A stretch of 64,000 nt of DNA, taken from assembly GCA_009192285.1 (NCBI GenBank), contig CM018603.1, positions 310,001-374,000 on the forward strand. The letters run 5' to 3'. The notes under the pieces are model-generated. The model saw only the letters and a list, made by a program, of their open reading frames with translations. It was not told the DNA's origin and did not search any database. Source of the DNA: Morchella semilibera (lineage: Eukaryota > Ascomycota > Pezizomycetes > Pezizales > Morchellaceae). A program made the translations under genes and the position numbers. Shown piece by piece: positions 10,922-22,497 of this stretch; within the stretch, counting starts at the first letter, position 1, and each line of letters opens with the position of its first letter.

Positions 10922-13900
10922 ATGGCGCAGCATCGACGGGCGGACGAGAACGCAAAGAGGAGGCTGGAGGCACGTATGTAGTATCTAGATATTCTTACTC
11001 TTTGCAGTGGGGGTGGGGTGCGTGCCGTGCTGACGGGGGTTGCAGTGGACGCGGACGGAGACGAGTATCGGGCGTCGGAGTTTGGGGGGTTGAAGGAGTA
11101 AGATCTCTCCCCCTCTCTTGTTTTTCTCCCCCCTGTTATCGGTGGGAGAAGGGATGCATCATGGGATCTCAACCGGTGTGGGGAAGAGCGAGGACGAGGA
11201 CTCGGCCCAGGGTGACCTATGGAGCTCTGTGGACGTTCTGTATAGAGCTGTCCGTACGTATGGAGCTTGGAGAGTCGTATATGTGTGTTTATACTGGGAG
11301 ACATCTCGTGGATATTCTGAAAAGGGGAAATTACAGAAACGGCCCGCCTCGATATTTGTAGACCTGCCTACAGACTACCTCTGAACGGCCTACAAATCCT
11401 TGGAAATATCCACGGGATGTCTCCTATTTCTATTTATATATATATATACATACAAGTGGGCCAGGTCTTCAAGCTCCATAGCTCTATACCCCCGAGCCCG
11501 CCATCCCCCCCATTGCCCCCAGACCTCACATATCAACCCATCTAACTAGCTCTCCAGGTACATGGCCCGCAAGCGCATCAAGCTCCACCACACCACCACA
11601 CACCTACAGCACACGGCGGCGCCCACAGCGCACCCCACGCTCTTCCGCGGCCTCATCATCCACGTCACAGGACACACAGTGCCGTCCGCGCGCGAGCTGC
11701 ACACGCTGATCGCCGCGCACGGCGGCGCCTTCGCGCAGTACCTCGACGGGAAGACGAGCGTCACCCACATCGTCGCCGAGAACCTGGCGCGCGGGAAGAT
11801 GGTGGAGCTGGCGCGCTACCGCGTCGTGAGGCCGCAGTGGGTGCTGGATTGTGTGGCGCAGGGGCGGGTCAGGCCGTGGACGGAGTATAGGCTTGTGGGG
11901 GAGGAGGGGAGGGGCCAGAGGAGGCTGGCGTGGAGGGAGACGGATGCGGACGGGCCGTCGGGTTCGTTATCGAGAGATGTGGTCATCCCCGCATCGGACG
12001 AGGAGGACGCCGCTGCATCGGACGAGGAAGGGCCCATCTCGACAAACCCAATCTCTACAAACCCCAAGACTGTAGACCCAACACCCGAACCCGCAGCGCC
12101 AAAACCCGAGTACGTCCCACCCACCCCGGTCGCCCATGCTAACGGCCAGCCACTCTGGGCCGCAGATTGCATCATTGGATGCCGCACGCACCGCCGCCAG
12201 ACGCACTACTGGATCCGCTGGGTTGGCTTCCCCGACGACGAGGCGACGTGGGAGGGCGCGCGCGCGCTCGCGAGGGATATTGGGCGCGAGGGCCTGGCGG
12301 AGCTGGTCGCGGAGTGGCGGGGGAAGCCGCAGAGACGAGTAGGGACTGCTTGGGTGCTGAGGGAGGTGGAGAGGCGGGTGTTGGAGAAAGGGTATGGGGG
12401 CGAGGTTGTGAGGAAGGCTTTCGCCGAGGAGGAGGAGGAGGCGGTGGTGCTGAAAGAGGAGCCGGGAGTGAAGGAGGACACATATGCGGTGATAAGGGAT
12501 AGCCTCTCCCCCCGTAACCTCTCGACGGGAGAGGACGATATTGCGCTCCTACGGGGGTCCATCTTCAGCGACGTCGATATCTCGCCTGCTGGTGGTCAAG
12601 AGCTGGCCGTAGCTGGTCCGGCGCCTCCATCTGGGGGAGGCCAGGAGACTCCCCAGGAGCCCACAGGGCAGCAAGAGAACCCAGATCCCACACCCCCCCA
12701 GATATTGCCCAGTCTGCCCGCGCCAATGTCCAGCGCCGGCGGGAACGACCGGAAACCAATACCACCACCAGCAAAAAGGGCACCCGGCTCGCCCGTGGTC
12801 CTTTCGCGGAGCTTGGAGTATGGCTCGTCGGTGGATTTTGGGGAGCTGGTGCCTGTCGTGAAGGAGGGGACGGCGAGTAACAGTTTTGGGACGCCGGTGG
12901 ACTTTGACGTGGGTGTGCTTACGCAGGCGGGCCCGGCGGTTGAGGAAAGTATCCTCCCAGGTCCTGAGGACCAGGACGGCGATGTCCTGATGTCTCAGGC
13001 GGAGCTCTTGACGCCTAGAGAGGAGCTGGAGGCGTATAATGCCCGGGCGTATGAAGACCTCGAGCCTTTGCCCGATATGGGGTCTCCGGAGCGGCAGCTA
13101 CCACCGGTTCAGGAATCTGAAGAGCCGGGAGGAGACGTATCGATACCCCCACCGCAACAGGCCGACACAGAGCCTTCTTTAGAGCTCATGGCCGCCTTTC
13201 TATCTAAGCCCGGTATCCGCTCGCAGACGGTTCTTGACCCGGGTTTCCTCCAATCCTACTTCTCACACAGCCGGCTGCACCATCTCAGTATCTGTAAGAA
13301 ACACCCTCTCTAAAAAGTAAAGTCATAAACATACCCTCTAACCTCCCTCCCATTACAGGGAAATCCAAGATCCGCGCAGACCTGCACCCGCACATCCTCA
13401 CCCTCAAGCCCAAAAAGGACCGCCCCCGGCGGTACGTCCTTCACGCCGACCTCGACGCCTTCTTCGCCTCGGCCTCCCTCCTCTCCCGCCCCGACCTCAA
13501 GGACAGCCCCGTCGCCATCGCGCACGGCACCAGCAGCTCCTCCTCCGAGATCGCAGCCTGCAACTACCCCGCCCGCGCCTTCGGCGTCAAGGCCGGCATG
13601 TGGCTCGACCGCGCCAAAGAGCTCTGCCCGTCCCTCGTCGTCCTGGGCTACGACTTCCCGGTGTACGAGCGCGCGAGCCGCGGGTTCTACCGCGCCGTGC
13701 TCGAGGTCGGCGCGGAGCGCATCCATGCCGGGAGCGTTGACGAGGCCGTGCTCGACATCAGTAACCTGGTCTACGACGTGGGGCTGGATACCGTCCAGGA
13801 CGAGGAGGCGCGCGCAGCGCAGATCGCGCAGCAGCTCAGGGAGGGCGTTAGGGCTGCCACGGGGGGGCTGGAGGTGTCCGTGGGCGTGGGGGGAAACATG

Positions 13901-15989
13901 CTCCTTGCGAGGCTGGCGTTGAGGAAGGCAAAGCCCGCGGGCGTGTACATGGTCAAGGCGGCGGAGCTTGACGAGTTTCTAGACGGGATAGTGGTCGCGG
14001 ATATGCCGGGGGTGGGGCCGAAGGTGGTGGCGAGAGTCGAGGAGGCGTTTGGGACGGGGAGCGTGAAGGTGTTGAGGGGGGTGCGGAGGGATAGGCTTAC
14101 GAGGGTGCTGGGGAAGAAGACGGGCATGATGCTGTGGGGGTACTGCGGGGGCGTGGATGAGAGGGTTGTGGGGGAGGTGGCGGTCAGGAGGAGTCTGTCG
14201 GTCGATGTGTAAGTACTTCATTGGTTATCACTCGGTGTTCTTTTAGGTTTCTGGAGTTATTTATTAATCATTTGTTTATACTCTATATATGGCGTTGGGG
14301 GTTTGGGGGACTCATGTCTTGTCACTCGTGTTTTCATCCCCCCATACATTATCACTCGCACCTTCTCATTATCATTACCCCTATATCCTACCACCCCCGC
14401 TAACACTCCCCGCTCACAGAAACTGGGGCGTCCGCTTCGAAACCACCCAGCAAACCGAAGCCTTCATCACCCAGCTCAGCGCCGAAGTCTGCACGCGCCT
14501 CACGGCCGAGAACCTCCTCGGCGGCCACGTCACCCTAACCATCAAGCAGCGCTCCCCGCACGCCCCCTTCGAGCCCGCAAAGCACCTTGGCCACGGCGAG
14601 TGCACAACGCGCTCTTACGGCGTCCGCCTCCCCGCGCCCACGGCTAGCCCGTCTAAGATCGCGGAGGCCGCGACGGGGATCCTGCGCACGATGAGGGTGC
14701 CTGCGTGGGAGCTGCGCGGGGTTGGTATCACTATGGCGGGATTGAGGCTTGCGCTGGGGGGAGGACAGGACGTGCTGAGGTTTGCTAAGGCGCCAGCGGC
14801 GGGCGGAGGCGCAGAGAATGTACCGCCGTGGGACCGCCCGCTGCCTAAGCCTTATGTCCGACCCAAGCCTGCCTCGCTCCTTGATAGCTTTTTTAAGAAG
14901 CCGGTAGTGCCAGTGCCAGTGCCAGCGCAAGCCGCGCCTGAACTGGAACAGGAGGTAGAGGCAGAGGCAGAGGCAGAGGCGCTCGTCTCAAGCACACAGT
15001 TCGAGATCCCCGACGATGTCGACGAGGATGTGATCCCGTTCCTGCCCCAGCCCCTCCAGGAGCGTATCCGAGCGCACCAACGCCGCGCCGGAAAGGCCCC
15101 CGCTCGAGCCCCGGACCAGCAGGAACAACTGCAGGTGGAGGAAGCAGAGGAAGAGGAGGACCTCAGCCAGCCCCCCAACTCCCAAGACGACATCACCGTC
15201 TGGCGCGCCCTCCCAGCCGACATCCGCGCCCTGCTGCGCTCCGAGCACGCCGCTGCAGCCGCAGCAACCCGGGCCCGCTCGCCCCCCAAGGAGAAAGCAA
15301 AACGCCAAACGCTCCTCCCGCACAGCCCCCGGAAGCTCCCCAGCCTCCCCTGGGAGCCCCTCTCCCCGCGCAAACCCCGCCCCCGCACAAACCCCACAAC
15401 GCCCACCAAGCCCAGACGTGCCCGCCCTCCCCCTCCCTCTGAAGCCGGGCCCTCGACGACAAGGCACCGCGACGGCCCCGTCCTCGACGCGCGCGGGAAC
15501 GACGTCTCGTCGTGGCTGTTCACAACGGCCGGCATCGACCGCTCGTACTTCCATGCGGTGCCGGCCGGCGACCAGCGCGCCATTGTCGCGGCTGCTGTGC
15601 GCCAGCATGGGCCGCGGCTTGCGGCGCTGGCGGCGAGGGCGCGGCGCGAGGCGGCGGAGGCTGCCAGGCTCGCGGGCGCAGTCAGGCTTGTGGACCGGGG
15701 CGGGCGGACGAGGAGGTTGCGGGATGGGACGGAGGTGGCGACGCTGGCGCAGCTCAAGGCGTTTGTGAGGCGGGTGTGGCGCGGGAGGGATGCGGAGGGA
15801 GTGCGCGTGCTGGCGGGGCTGTTGGATGAGAGGTGGGGGGAGGGGGCGGTGGCGGAGGTGCAGGAGGTTGGTAGGCTGGTGGGGGTCTTGGTGGAGGGGG
15901 AGGGGGCGGAGGGGGAGTGGGCGGTGGCGGTCGGCGGCGTGGTGGAGATGTTGAGGGGGTGGGGGGTGCGGGTAGATATATGTAGGTAG
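10922..15989 (+). CDS. REV1: DNA repair polymerase REV1 with an inserted chromodomain
   Basis: Five exons (10922-10973, 11046-11097, 11558-13293, 13359-14208, 14420-15989) encode 1419 residues with consistent phases. REV1 is a Y-family deoxycytidyl transferase and scaffold for translesion synthesis in the nucleus. Landmarks in order: SEFGG and KRIKL near the N-terminus; a BRCT domain (about 61-148, with GRVRPW); a chromodomain-like block (about 234-290); the SRLHHLSIW motif, whose Arg607 corresponds to the template-independent dCTP-pairing arginine; catalytic HADLDAFF (Asp644, Asp646) and GSVDEA (Asp741, Glu742); helix-hairpin-helix MPGVGPKV; NWGVRF opening the little-finger region; three UBM-like ubiquitin-binding motifs (near 1096-1120, 1154-1173, 1268-1290); and a C-terminal helical domain for polymerase/REV7 contacts. 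The second intron (460 bp) contains a foldback repeat. The first two exons are short and rest on phase plus the SEFGG motif. Confidence 0.93.
11240..11489. repeat. foldback repeat inside REV1 intron 2
   Basis: Nested inverted arms: 11240-11249 with 11481-11489 (GTATAGAGC / GCTCTATAC), 11259-11268 with 11471-11480 (TATGGAGCTT / AAGCTCCATA), and 11297-11315 with 11406-11424 (19 bp with one mismatch). The centre holds a smaller TTTGTAG / CTACAAA pair. Arms are interrupted by unmatched bases, so the structure looks like an aged foldback or MITE that landed in, and enlarged, the intron. Confidence 0.7.
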
Positions 15990-17821
15990 ATACATAGGTA
16001 GCTCATATATGTAGGTAGATAGAAAAGTGGCTGCCGCAATCATTGACGCGGGAGCTAGCGGGTAATTAGTAGACCCCACCGTTTTAGGTATGGCCCTGAA
16101 TATTAATCAATCAATCAACCAACACAGTCAGCTAGCTAATAGCCAACCAACGGTACGGTAGCATAACACCTAGTCTGGGGAATAGTAATTTCCTTCTTGA
16201 CCCCCACACACCTTCTGCTTCTGTCACTGCGGTGGGGTACGTCTTGTGTTGTGTTGTGTTGTGTTGTGTTATTGGGCGCGGTCATGGGGTATCACTCGAT
16301 GCCAGTGTGGCCCATGAGCCGGTGGCAGGCTCGTGGTGGTCGATGGTTACAAACAGGACATCCGCTCGCCTACATAACGGCAGATGGAGGCCCCATCTCG
16401 GCGTGGTAGAATAGAATACTCTGGGGCAGTAAACTATTTAGTCGGCCGGTAAAACCGCCTCTTAGGGCCTATTCCGCGGGCCTATAACTAGCTGCACCCT
16501 CTGCACCCTCTTAAGCCTTAACTCCCCCTTTATAAGGGGGGTGCTGTTTAACTCTGTATAGAGGGTGTTCTGTCATTTACGTACCGCCCCGCCAACACCT
16601 TACCCCTATGAGGCGGGCGGGGGGCTCTTTATAGGGCGGTCCAAGTGTATGAGTAGGGTGGGTCTGTAGTGGCTAGGCGGGGTGGGGTGTCTGGCTACGT
16701 GGGCGGGGTGGGCCGGTGGCTGGTGAGGGGTTGTTTCGGGTCTGATCACTCTACAAGGCTGGCGTCTAGCTAGCTAGAAGGCAGGTGTTTCTTTCATGGT
16801 CAGGCTGCCGCTTCTCTTTGTGCAGCGGAGGCTTGCTATAACGGGAAGGGTAGTCTCTGATCTATAACAGTAGCACTTCTCGCACCGAGTGTACCGGGCT
16901 TATTAATGCTCTTTACTAGTTCGGGCTTATGTCCCTGTGAAGGTTTGAATCGAGTGATATTCTGTGACGGGTGGATTGATTGATCGGCCCGAAGGTTATG
17001 GGGTCGTACCCTATTCTGGGCAGGGGTGGCATAGCATGTACATGTATGCAGCCTAAAGGCTATGAAGATCTTACCCGACCGTCTCCTGTGACCGGGTGGG
17101 AGTGGGTGGGTATGGGATAAGGGATGGGGTGTCCGGTGTCCGGGTATATACGGTGCATGTATGTAACCCTACCTGGAATCCGCTCTAGCTCTCTGTTCTG
17201 GTAAAGACGGTATTCGGCAGTTTGATATTGGGTGGAGCTCTGGTCCGGGGTATGGCTCTGGGGGTCTTGAAACTGGTCCTAATAGCAGGGGACGGGCCGG
17301 GAGCGGGAGCGGGAGCGGGCAGGTTATTGTCACTAGCTAACCCTCGCACTAAGACGCTGCTCCCGCCTCCGCCCCCGTCCGTCCGTCACAGAGGACATAT
17401 TTGGTGTCTTTTCTGTGGCTGCATCAGGTATACAGGATATCTAGCTGAGCACGTATATAGAAATAGAATTGAGGTCAAGCTTGCAAGATCTCTAATCTTT
17501 TGAGGTTTTGTAGGTCGGAGCCCAATTGAATAGATACTGCCTACAATTGAACCCATTTTCTATATACTCTGGCATCACAAGCAGACGCTCACCATTGAAG
17601 GCCCTCTCAGAACTCAACCATGCTAGCATCCTATGACCAAAAAAACTCCGAAACGCCATTCTATCCGATTTTCCGATACCGTGCCCAGCTTCCTCATAAA
17701 CCCCTTGTACGCCCCCCGGGCAGCAGCATCATAACTGCAAACCAGACAAACACTGTTACTACAATCACAACATCCCTCCCGAAGATCTCAAGGAATAAAC
17801 TAGTTACTATACTCCAACGAA
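15990..17821. other. gene-poor region downstream of REV1
   Basis: No gene is supported. The stretch includes a (TGTGT)n tract near 16241-16270, a GC-rich near-palindrome at about 16523-16541 (CCCCCTTTATAAGGGGGG) and TACATGTA at 17038. The part just before 17822 is A/C-rich and looks like a fungal 5' untranslated leader. Confidence 0.5.
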
Positions 17822-17989
17822 ATGTGTTTTGGGAAGAAACCTAAGCGCACTGCTGGCGCGGCCACCGTTCCCCGGCCCCAGCGGGCCACGGCTAATGCTG
17901 CTGCCGCAAAGATCAGATGCGAATGCGGCGGCTATATCGAATTTGGGAATGAACTGATGTGTCGAAAGTGCAGAAAGAGGTGTGAGTAG
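17822..17989 (+). CDS. small cysteine-rich (zinc-ribbon-like) protein
   Basis: A 55-residue frame starting MCFGKKPKRT and ending CRKCRKRCE. The C-terminal half carries IRCECGGYIEFG and LMCRKCRK, that is Cys-X-Cys and Cys-X2-Cys pairs spaced about 13 residues apart, as in small zinc ribbons; the N-terminal half is basic and alanine-rich. The ATG follows an A/C-rich leader (CAACGAAATG), a good fungal start context. A GTGAGT lies across the stop codon, so the protein could instead be spliced to a further exon; I could not find a convincing one. Function unknown. Confidence 0.45.
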   Translation: MCFGKKPKRTAGAATVPRPQRATANAAAAKIRCECGGYIEFGNELMCRKCRKRCE

Positions 17990-18735
17990 CCTATCCAGAC
18001 GGATTCCTCCCCCTCCCCCCCCTCTCTCCCCAAACGAAGAATCTGGCAGTAACGTAAAGAGTTGTTTAGACCATGGACACTAAATTAGCAGCGACTCGAT
18101 CTATGGGGAGTTGTCTCTGCATAGAAGAAGATGGCTTGGACTGGTGTTTGATGTGTGCTTTTGGGATGAGCAGGGGGCACCCAGGACTGAGCTAGCGGAG
18201 AGGGGTTGGCCTCTAGTTTAGAGGCTACTTGTAAAGTACGAGTACAGTTTGTTTTTAATACCGGTAGAAATTTCTATCCATAGGATACGCCAATATATAA
18301 ATACTTCATCTTCACCGGCCCCAGGCATACGGAACTTCCCGCTAGAAGCAGCAGAGGTTCAAAGTAGTGGCTTTTGTAGTAAATATGAGATCAGGGTTAC
18401 GTGCATATCATATCATATCTTGCTTGGACAAGACAGCATGGCGCTACATGTGGTACTGAGCTGCAGCTGTTCATAGGACAGAATGATGGTGGTGAGACTG
18501 TGTTACACGAAATTTCGCTTATTTAGTCTTCTGGGGGTCAGCTTGGCCCTTTCGATCTAAAGTTTAATCTAACCCTTAGTCTCTCCCCTCTTCGACCTCA
18601 TTCTTCACGTTATCCAACCTCCTATCATACCAAGCGTAGGCCATGCATCTCTCAACCACGTCTGGTAATTATAATGCATGTACACACTTTACACCTAGGG
18701 GGCGTTGACAACACAAACCGTGACTACCATAGTAT

Positions 18736-18856
18736 GTATTTGAGAAAATTCGTTGCGCTGCAGCAGGGGTCTTCTCTACCAAATCTTGCATATTTACTGC
18801 CTCTGGACGTTGGCCCATACCCCTGCTGCAGCGCAACAAATTTTCTCAAATACTAC
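18736..18856. repeat. hairpin-forming inverted repeat (MITE-like)
   Basis: The left arm, about 18736-18770, and the right arm, 18819-18856, are reverse complements across about 35 bp with one or two mismatches; both contain TTGCGCTGCAGCAGGGGT or its complement and TATTTGAGAAAATT. The loop is about 48 bp. The arms are long enough for a stable hairpin transcript. A short nonautonomous inverted-repeat element or a small-RNA precursor would both fit. Confidence 0.8.
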
Positions 18857-19448
18857 GGAATACATGTTGGCTATATTGGTACATGTCAATTGTGTACAGA
18901 CCGATATGTAATTATGGTGAGAGATCTGATATGTAGCGAGCTAGCGGGTAAACAAAATTCCCACGATCGATCTTGAGCTTGACCATAGGGAGGGACCCTA
19001 CTTTCTCCCGTTCCACAGCCGGGACGATAATACCACAACAAATCAACACCACCACCTCTCGAATTCTCCAGCCTCCTTGTAAATGTGCTAGGCTTAAACC
19101 TTTCTTCGTCGAGTACCATAGCTAGACTACATGAAACTACACTACCAATCGAACTAAGACCCATATATATGGTCACATTAGGTACCTCACCTGATCAGAG
19201 CAGCCAACAGCCGCCCCAGTGCAACTACGAATGAAACAAATAGGCTGTCCTCAGGGGGTGCGGATGGAAGAAAGATTTGTTGCCTGGAATCATAGTTTGT
19301 CACTCGCAAGTCTCGGCCGTTAGTGGCTGGCTGTGGACACCCGTTTGTATAGGGCCCCAAAAGGCTTATTAAAAGGCAGCAGGCTATCAAAAGTAAGAGC
19401 CAAAAGGCCATCTTGTCTGGTAGGTTGTAACCGAAGAAATTAACATTT

Positions 19449-19507
19449 TAGACTAGTGGTAAGCGACACCCTATTAGAGGATCCGAGGACTCGATTCCTC
19501 GCCAAAA
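19449..19507 (+). repeat. tRNA-like fragment (possible SINE head)
   Basis: GACTAGTGGTAAGCG resembles a polymerase III A box and GGACTCGATTCC resembles a B box, 30-odd bases apart, and a CGAGG/CCTCG stem surrounds the latter. The acceptor stem cannot be closed and the T loop is a base too long, so it is not a working tRNA. It may be a decayed tRNA or the head of a tRNA-derived short interspersed element. Confidence 0.35.
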
Positions 19508-20541
19508 GCTAGCTAAGAGTACCCGAGAGACACTTATGTACTCATCAGCTCCCGATCACATGGGGCCGCCAACTAGCTAACCCCCTATGTATGGATTTAA
19601 GATTGGTCCAACCATGCCCTACGATTTTAAAGATTGGTAGGATATATGTCAATCGCGTTATCTCACGGTCCTAGAAAGGGGGGGGGGGGGATTTCGAAAA
19701 GCACATGCCTTTTTTCCTTGAGCCGTTAAAATTAGGGACTTGTGATGCAGCTGAATTCACCAAAGACATGCGCGTATCTGGTGTTCATATACCGCAAAAT
19801 CTCGGGGGGTTGCCAAGGCAAAAAGCTGACAATCTTCACCATTAGAGGAAGCGATCTTCGAGAAAACAGCTCTCTTTTCGAGATCTTGCGGTATCCACCT
19901 GAAGTGCATTTGTGCCATTTTAAGTTATGCTCCCACGCGGGATTTTGACTGGGCTCATCTCACACAGGTGCACTTCACAAGAGAGGACTCAGCAAGTGCA
20001 GTAACAGACCTTGAGAAAGCTGCACTGGGTGTTCCACAAAAGAATTATGCCCGACCAATTATGGTGTCTTAGCTTAGCTCACGGCGCTTCTTTCCACAGA
20101 AAGCCTCAACCATGTAGTTTCAGTACTTCGAGCAACCAAAGGTTTATGAAATAACTTATGATATTAGCGCCAGCAGATACATAATTCTATGACCACACCC
20201 CATCGACTCGAGGGGGAAAATAATCTATAGGGCTATCACATACGCATAAATAGCGCAGGAATTGCCTTTTGGACACTGCTCCTCCTCTCTAGGGTACCCT
20301 AAGGCACCTCTCGTGGTATCTATACCCCAAGCAGTTCTTTAGACCATTCACCTGGCAATGGTATTGCCAAATTCAGGGTGTGCCTGTAGCATATACACAA
20401 GTTTGAAGAATCCACCCTACCCCCCCCCCCCCCCCCGGATCGGAAAATATAGAAAGTACCAGCAGTCATGCATTTGCGCCTATGCGGTCGCGTCGGGATA
20501 AAGATGAAGAGGTGGGAGCGCAAGCTCTTTTGTACAGCCTA

Positions 20542-20638
20542 TGGTAGAATTATTGTAGAAATGTGGTAAGAGTCCTATTGGCTGGGCCAGCCACCTAAAC
20601 CCTGTTTTTAGACCCCTGTTTCTGCAATAATTCTACCA
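20542..20638. repeat. 97-bp inverted-repeat element
   Basis: Terminal arms of 20 bp, TGGTAGAATTATTGTAGAAA at 20542-20561 and its reverse complement with one mismatch at 20619-20638, enclose a 57-bp centre. Size and terminal symmetry fit a small MITE. No target-site duplication is clear. Confidence 0.7.
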
Positions 20639-22497
20639 GATGTTGTAGCTAGAAGCACAATGAAGAGTGGGCGGCGGGCCGTGACAGTTCCAAAGATGCT
20701 ACATCTAACAAGTTAACCCTGGAAGCTGGCGGAATTGACGGAACTAACCATGAGGTCTTGTCACAAAACGCATATGTTTCGAGGTTTCCCGCTGGCCCCT
20801 TCAAAAGGGTTGGCGCGTTACCCTAGGCTACCATCAACGGTGATAATCATAGTATTGACTCGGGTCTTTTAAAGGAAATACTGATCCAGTTTCAGATAAA
20901 TATGTAGTAGAGTTAAAGCGATAGCCTTGCTTGGCAAAGGGCCTTGGGTTCAGTCTAGGGATAGTTCAATACTGTTGAAAAGGGTTTGCCCGGGTACCTG
21001 TCCAGCTGAATGCTCACAAAGGGACTTCAATCCTGGGGCCCGGAAAAGATAGGGAGAGATTGCCAGACTGGTTTTACATTTCAATTTTGCCATAAGCATA
21101 CGTAAATGTATACTCGGTAGGGCATGACGTGTTGTGGTGAAGTACATGTAAGCCTGCCGTCTCACTATTAATACTGTCACTATGTTTCACACCAATTGCC
21201 CGGATTATCCTGAAGAGTGCTTCCTAAAGAAATATGGCCATCTGGAACTAGAGTGCAAAGATTCGTAGACTATCGAAATCTGGGAACATCTACATACAGG
21301 GTGTTCACGTGGGACTGTAAAAAAAATTTGAGTCCTACCCGTACGTCCAAATTGGATAGTGCTTCTACACATGCAGCTACCTATTAAAATAGCGCCCCAG
21401 AAACTTCCTGGAACCAACATAAGTTTATGAGGGGGGCTGTTTTTCAATCTTTATCGTTAATTAATAAGAGAACCATTATTATTTTACAAATAGCCGGCCG
21501 CCAGGGCTGTATATATGTGCCGAAGTAAAGGATCAGTTACTTGTCAAATAACTCAAGATCGATTTCGAGTTTTGATTGGATTGGTGGTTCGACACATAAG
21601 ATGTTCCATCTACTCTAACGGAGACAGTATTGGGCGGGTGCGCTCTTAAGTAGATTCCTTATGAGTCCGGCACTCTTGTTGTTTTCCTCCAGGAATCAGC
21701 CGAGTAATCATGCACTCTATATACATGTATGCATTAACAGAAATCGCTATCGGCCGTAGCACAAGACGGAGATGAGCTCGCCTACATCAAGACTTACACC
21801 CCGAATACTTTATGGGGCTGAAAGAAGCTTTGGGTTAATTGGATTACTCACATACGTATACAACATACTGCATCCATGTATCTTGCAGACTCAGACATGT
21901 CTCTATGTGAGCATGGAGCAACAACATCTACGATGCTGATCATTCCCCCGGAGTCCCCTCCCATATACAGCCACCCCACCGGCTGATTAACCGATATTTT
22001 GATTACACCTTAACACCGCATTGATGACTCCAATATCTCGGCATGAGGAAGTCAGTAAAAGGAAGATTACTAACGATTTTGATAAGACTGGGTCTTCAAT
22101 TGGTCATATTGTAGGCCGTATCGTTACCAGGGGGGGAAAGTATTACATAACGGATAATAGGACCTAGGTCATTCTCGACCCATGGGTCTTGGGTCTATTG
22201 CTGAGAGGTCGTCAAATTAAAGATTGTGGTTGGGGCCTACAAGTGCGGTTCTAGGCGATTTAATTCTTCGATTGGTTTTTCAGTGGCGCCTGCCGAAAAC
22301 GCTGAATGGAAAAAACGTTCATAAGCACAGTAAGATGTGGGGATCAACAGGCAGTAGTGCTTGAAGTGCCGCTCACAAGGGGAGACACCCACAACCACAC
22401 ACCGTAACTGTTGGTCCAGCCTAGGTTACTATCATTGAGCCATTCTATTGACTAGGAGTCGGTGCTGGGGCTGAGTTACCCAAGCTCCCTTAACATA

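Larger units (their letters stand above)
17990..22497. other. gene-poor repeat-rich region before the transposon
   Basis: No confident gene is seen in 4.5 kb. The region holds two hairpin/MITE-like inverted repeats (18736-18854 and 20542-20638), a tRNA-like fragment (about 19449-19507), a 16-base C run at about 20421 and several TACATGTA palindromes. A minus-strand frame at 19187-19411 begins with a plausible signal peptide (MAFWLLLLIACCLLISLL) but is short and unsupported. Confidence 0.5.

Noticed and set aside
10594-11304. Minus-strand open frame of 236 codons overlapping REV1 exons 1-2
   Set aside because: It lies antisense to two supported REV1 exons and their introns and shows no family resemblance.
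14852-16079. Long minus-strand open frames opposite the REV1 C-terminus
   Set aside because: They are antisense shadows of GC-rich REV1 exon 5, which has a coherent family match on the plus strand.
19187-19411. Small secreted-protein candidate on the minus strand
   Set aside because: A hydrophobic start is present, but the rest is short, without cysteine pattern or leader context, in a repeat-rich region.
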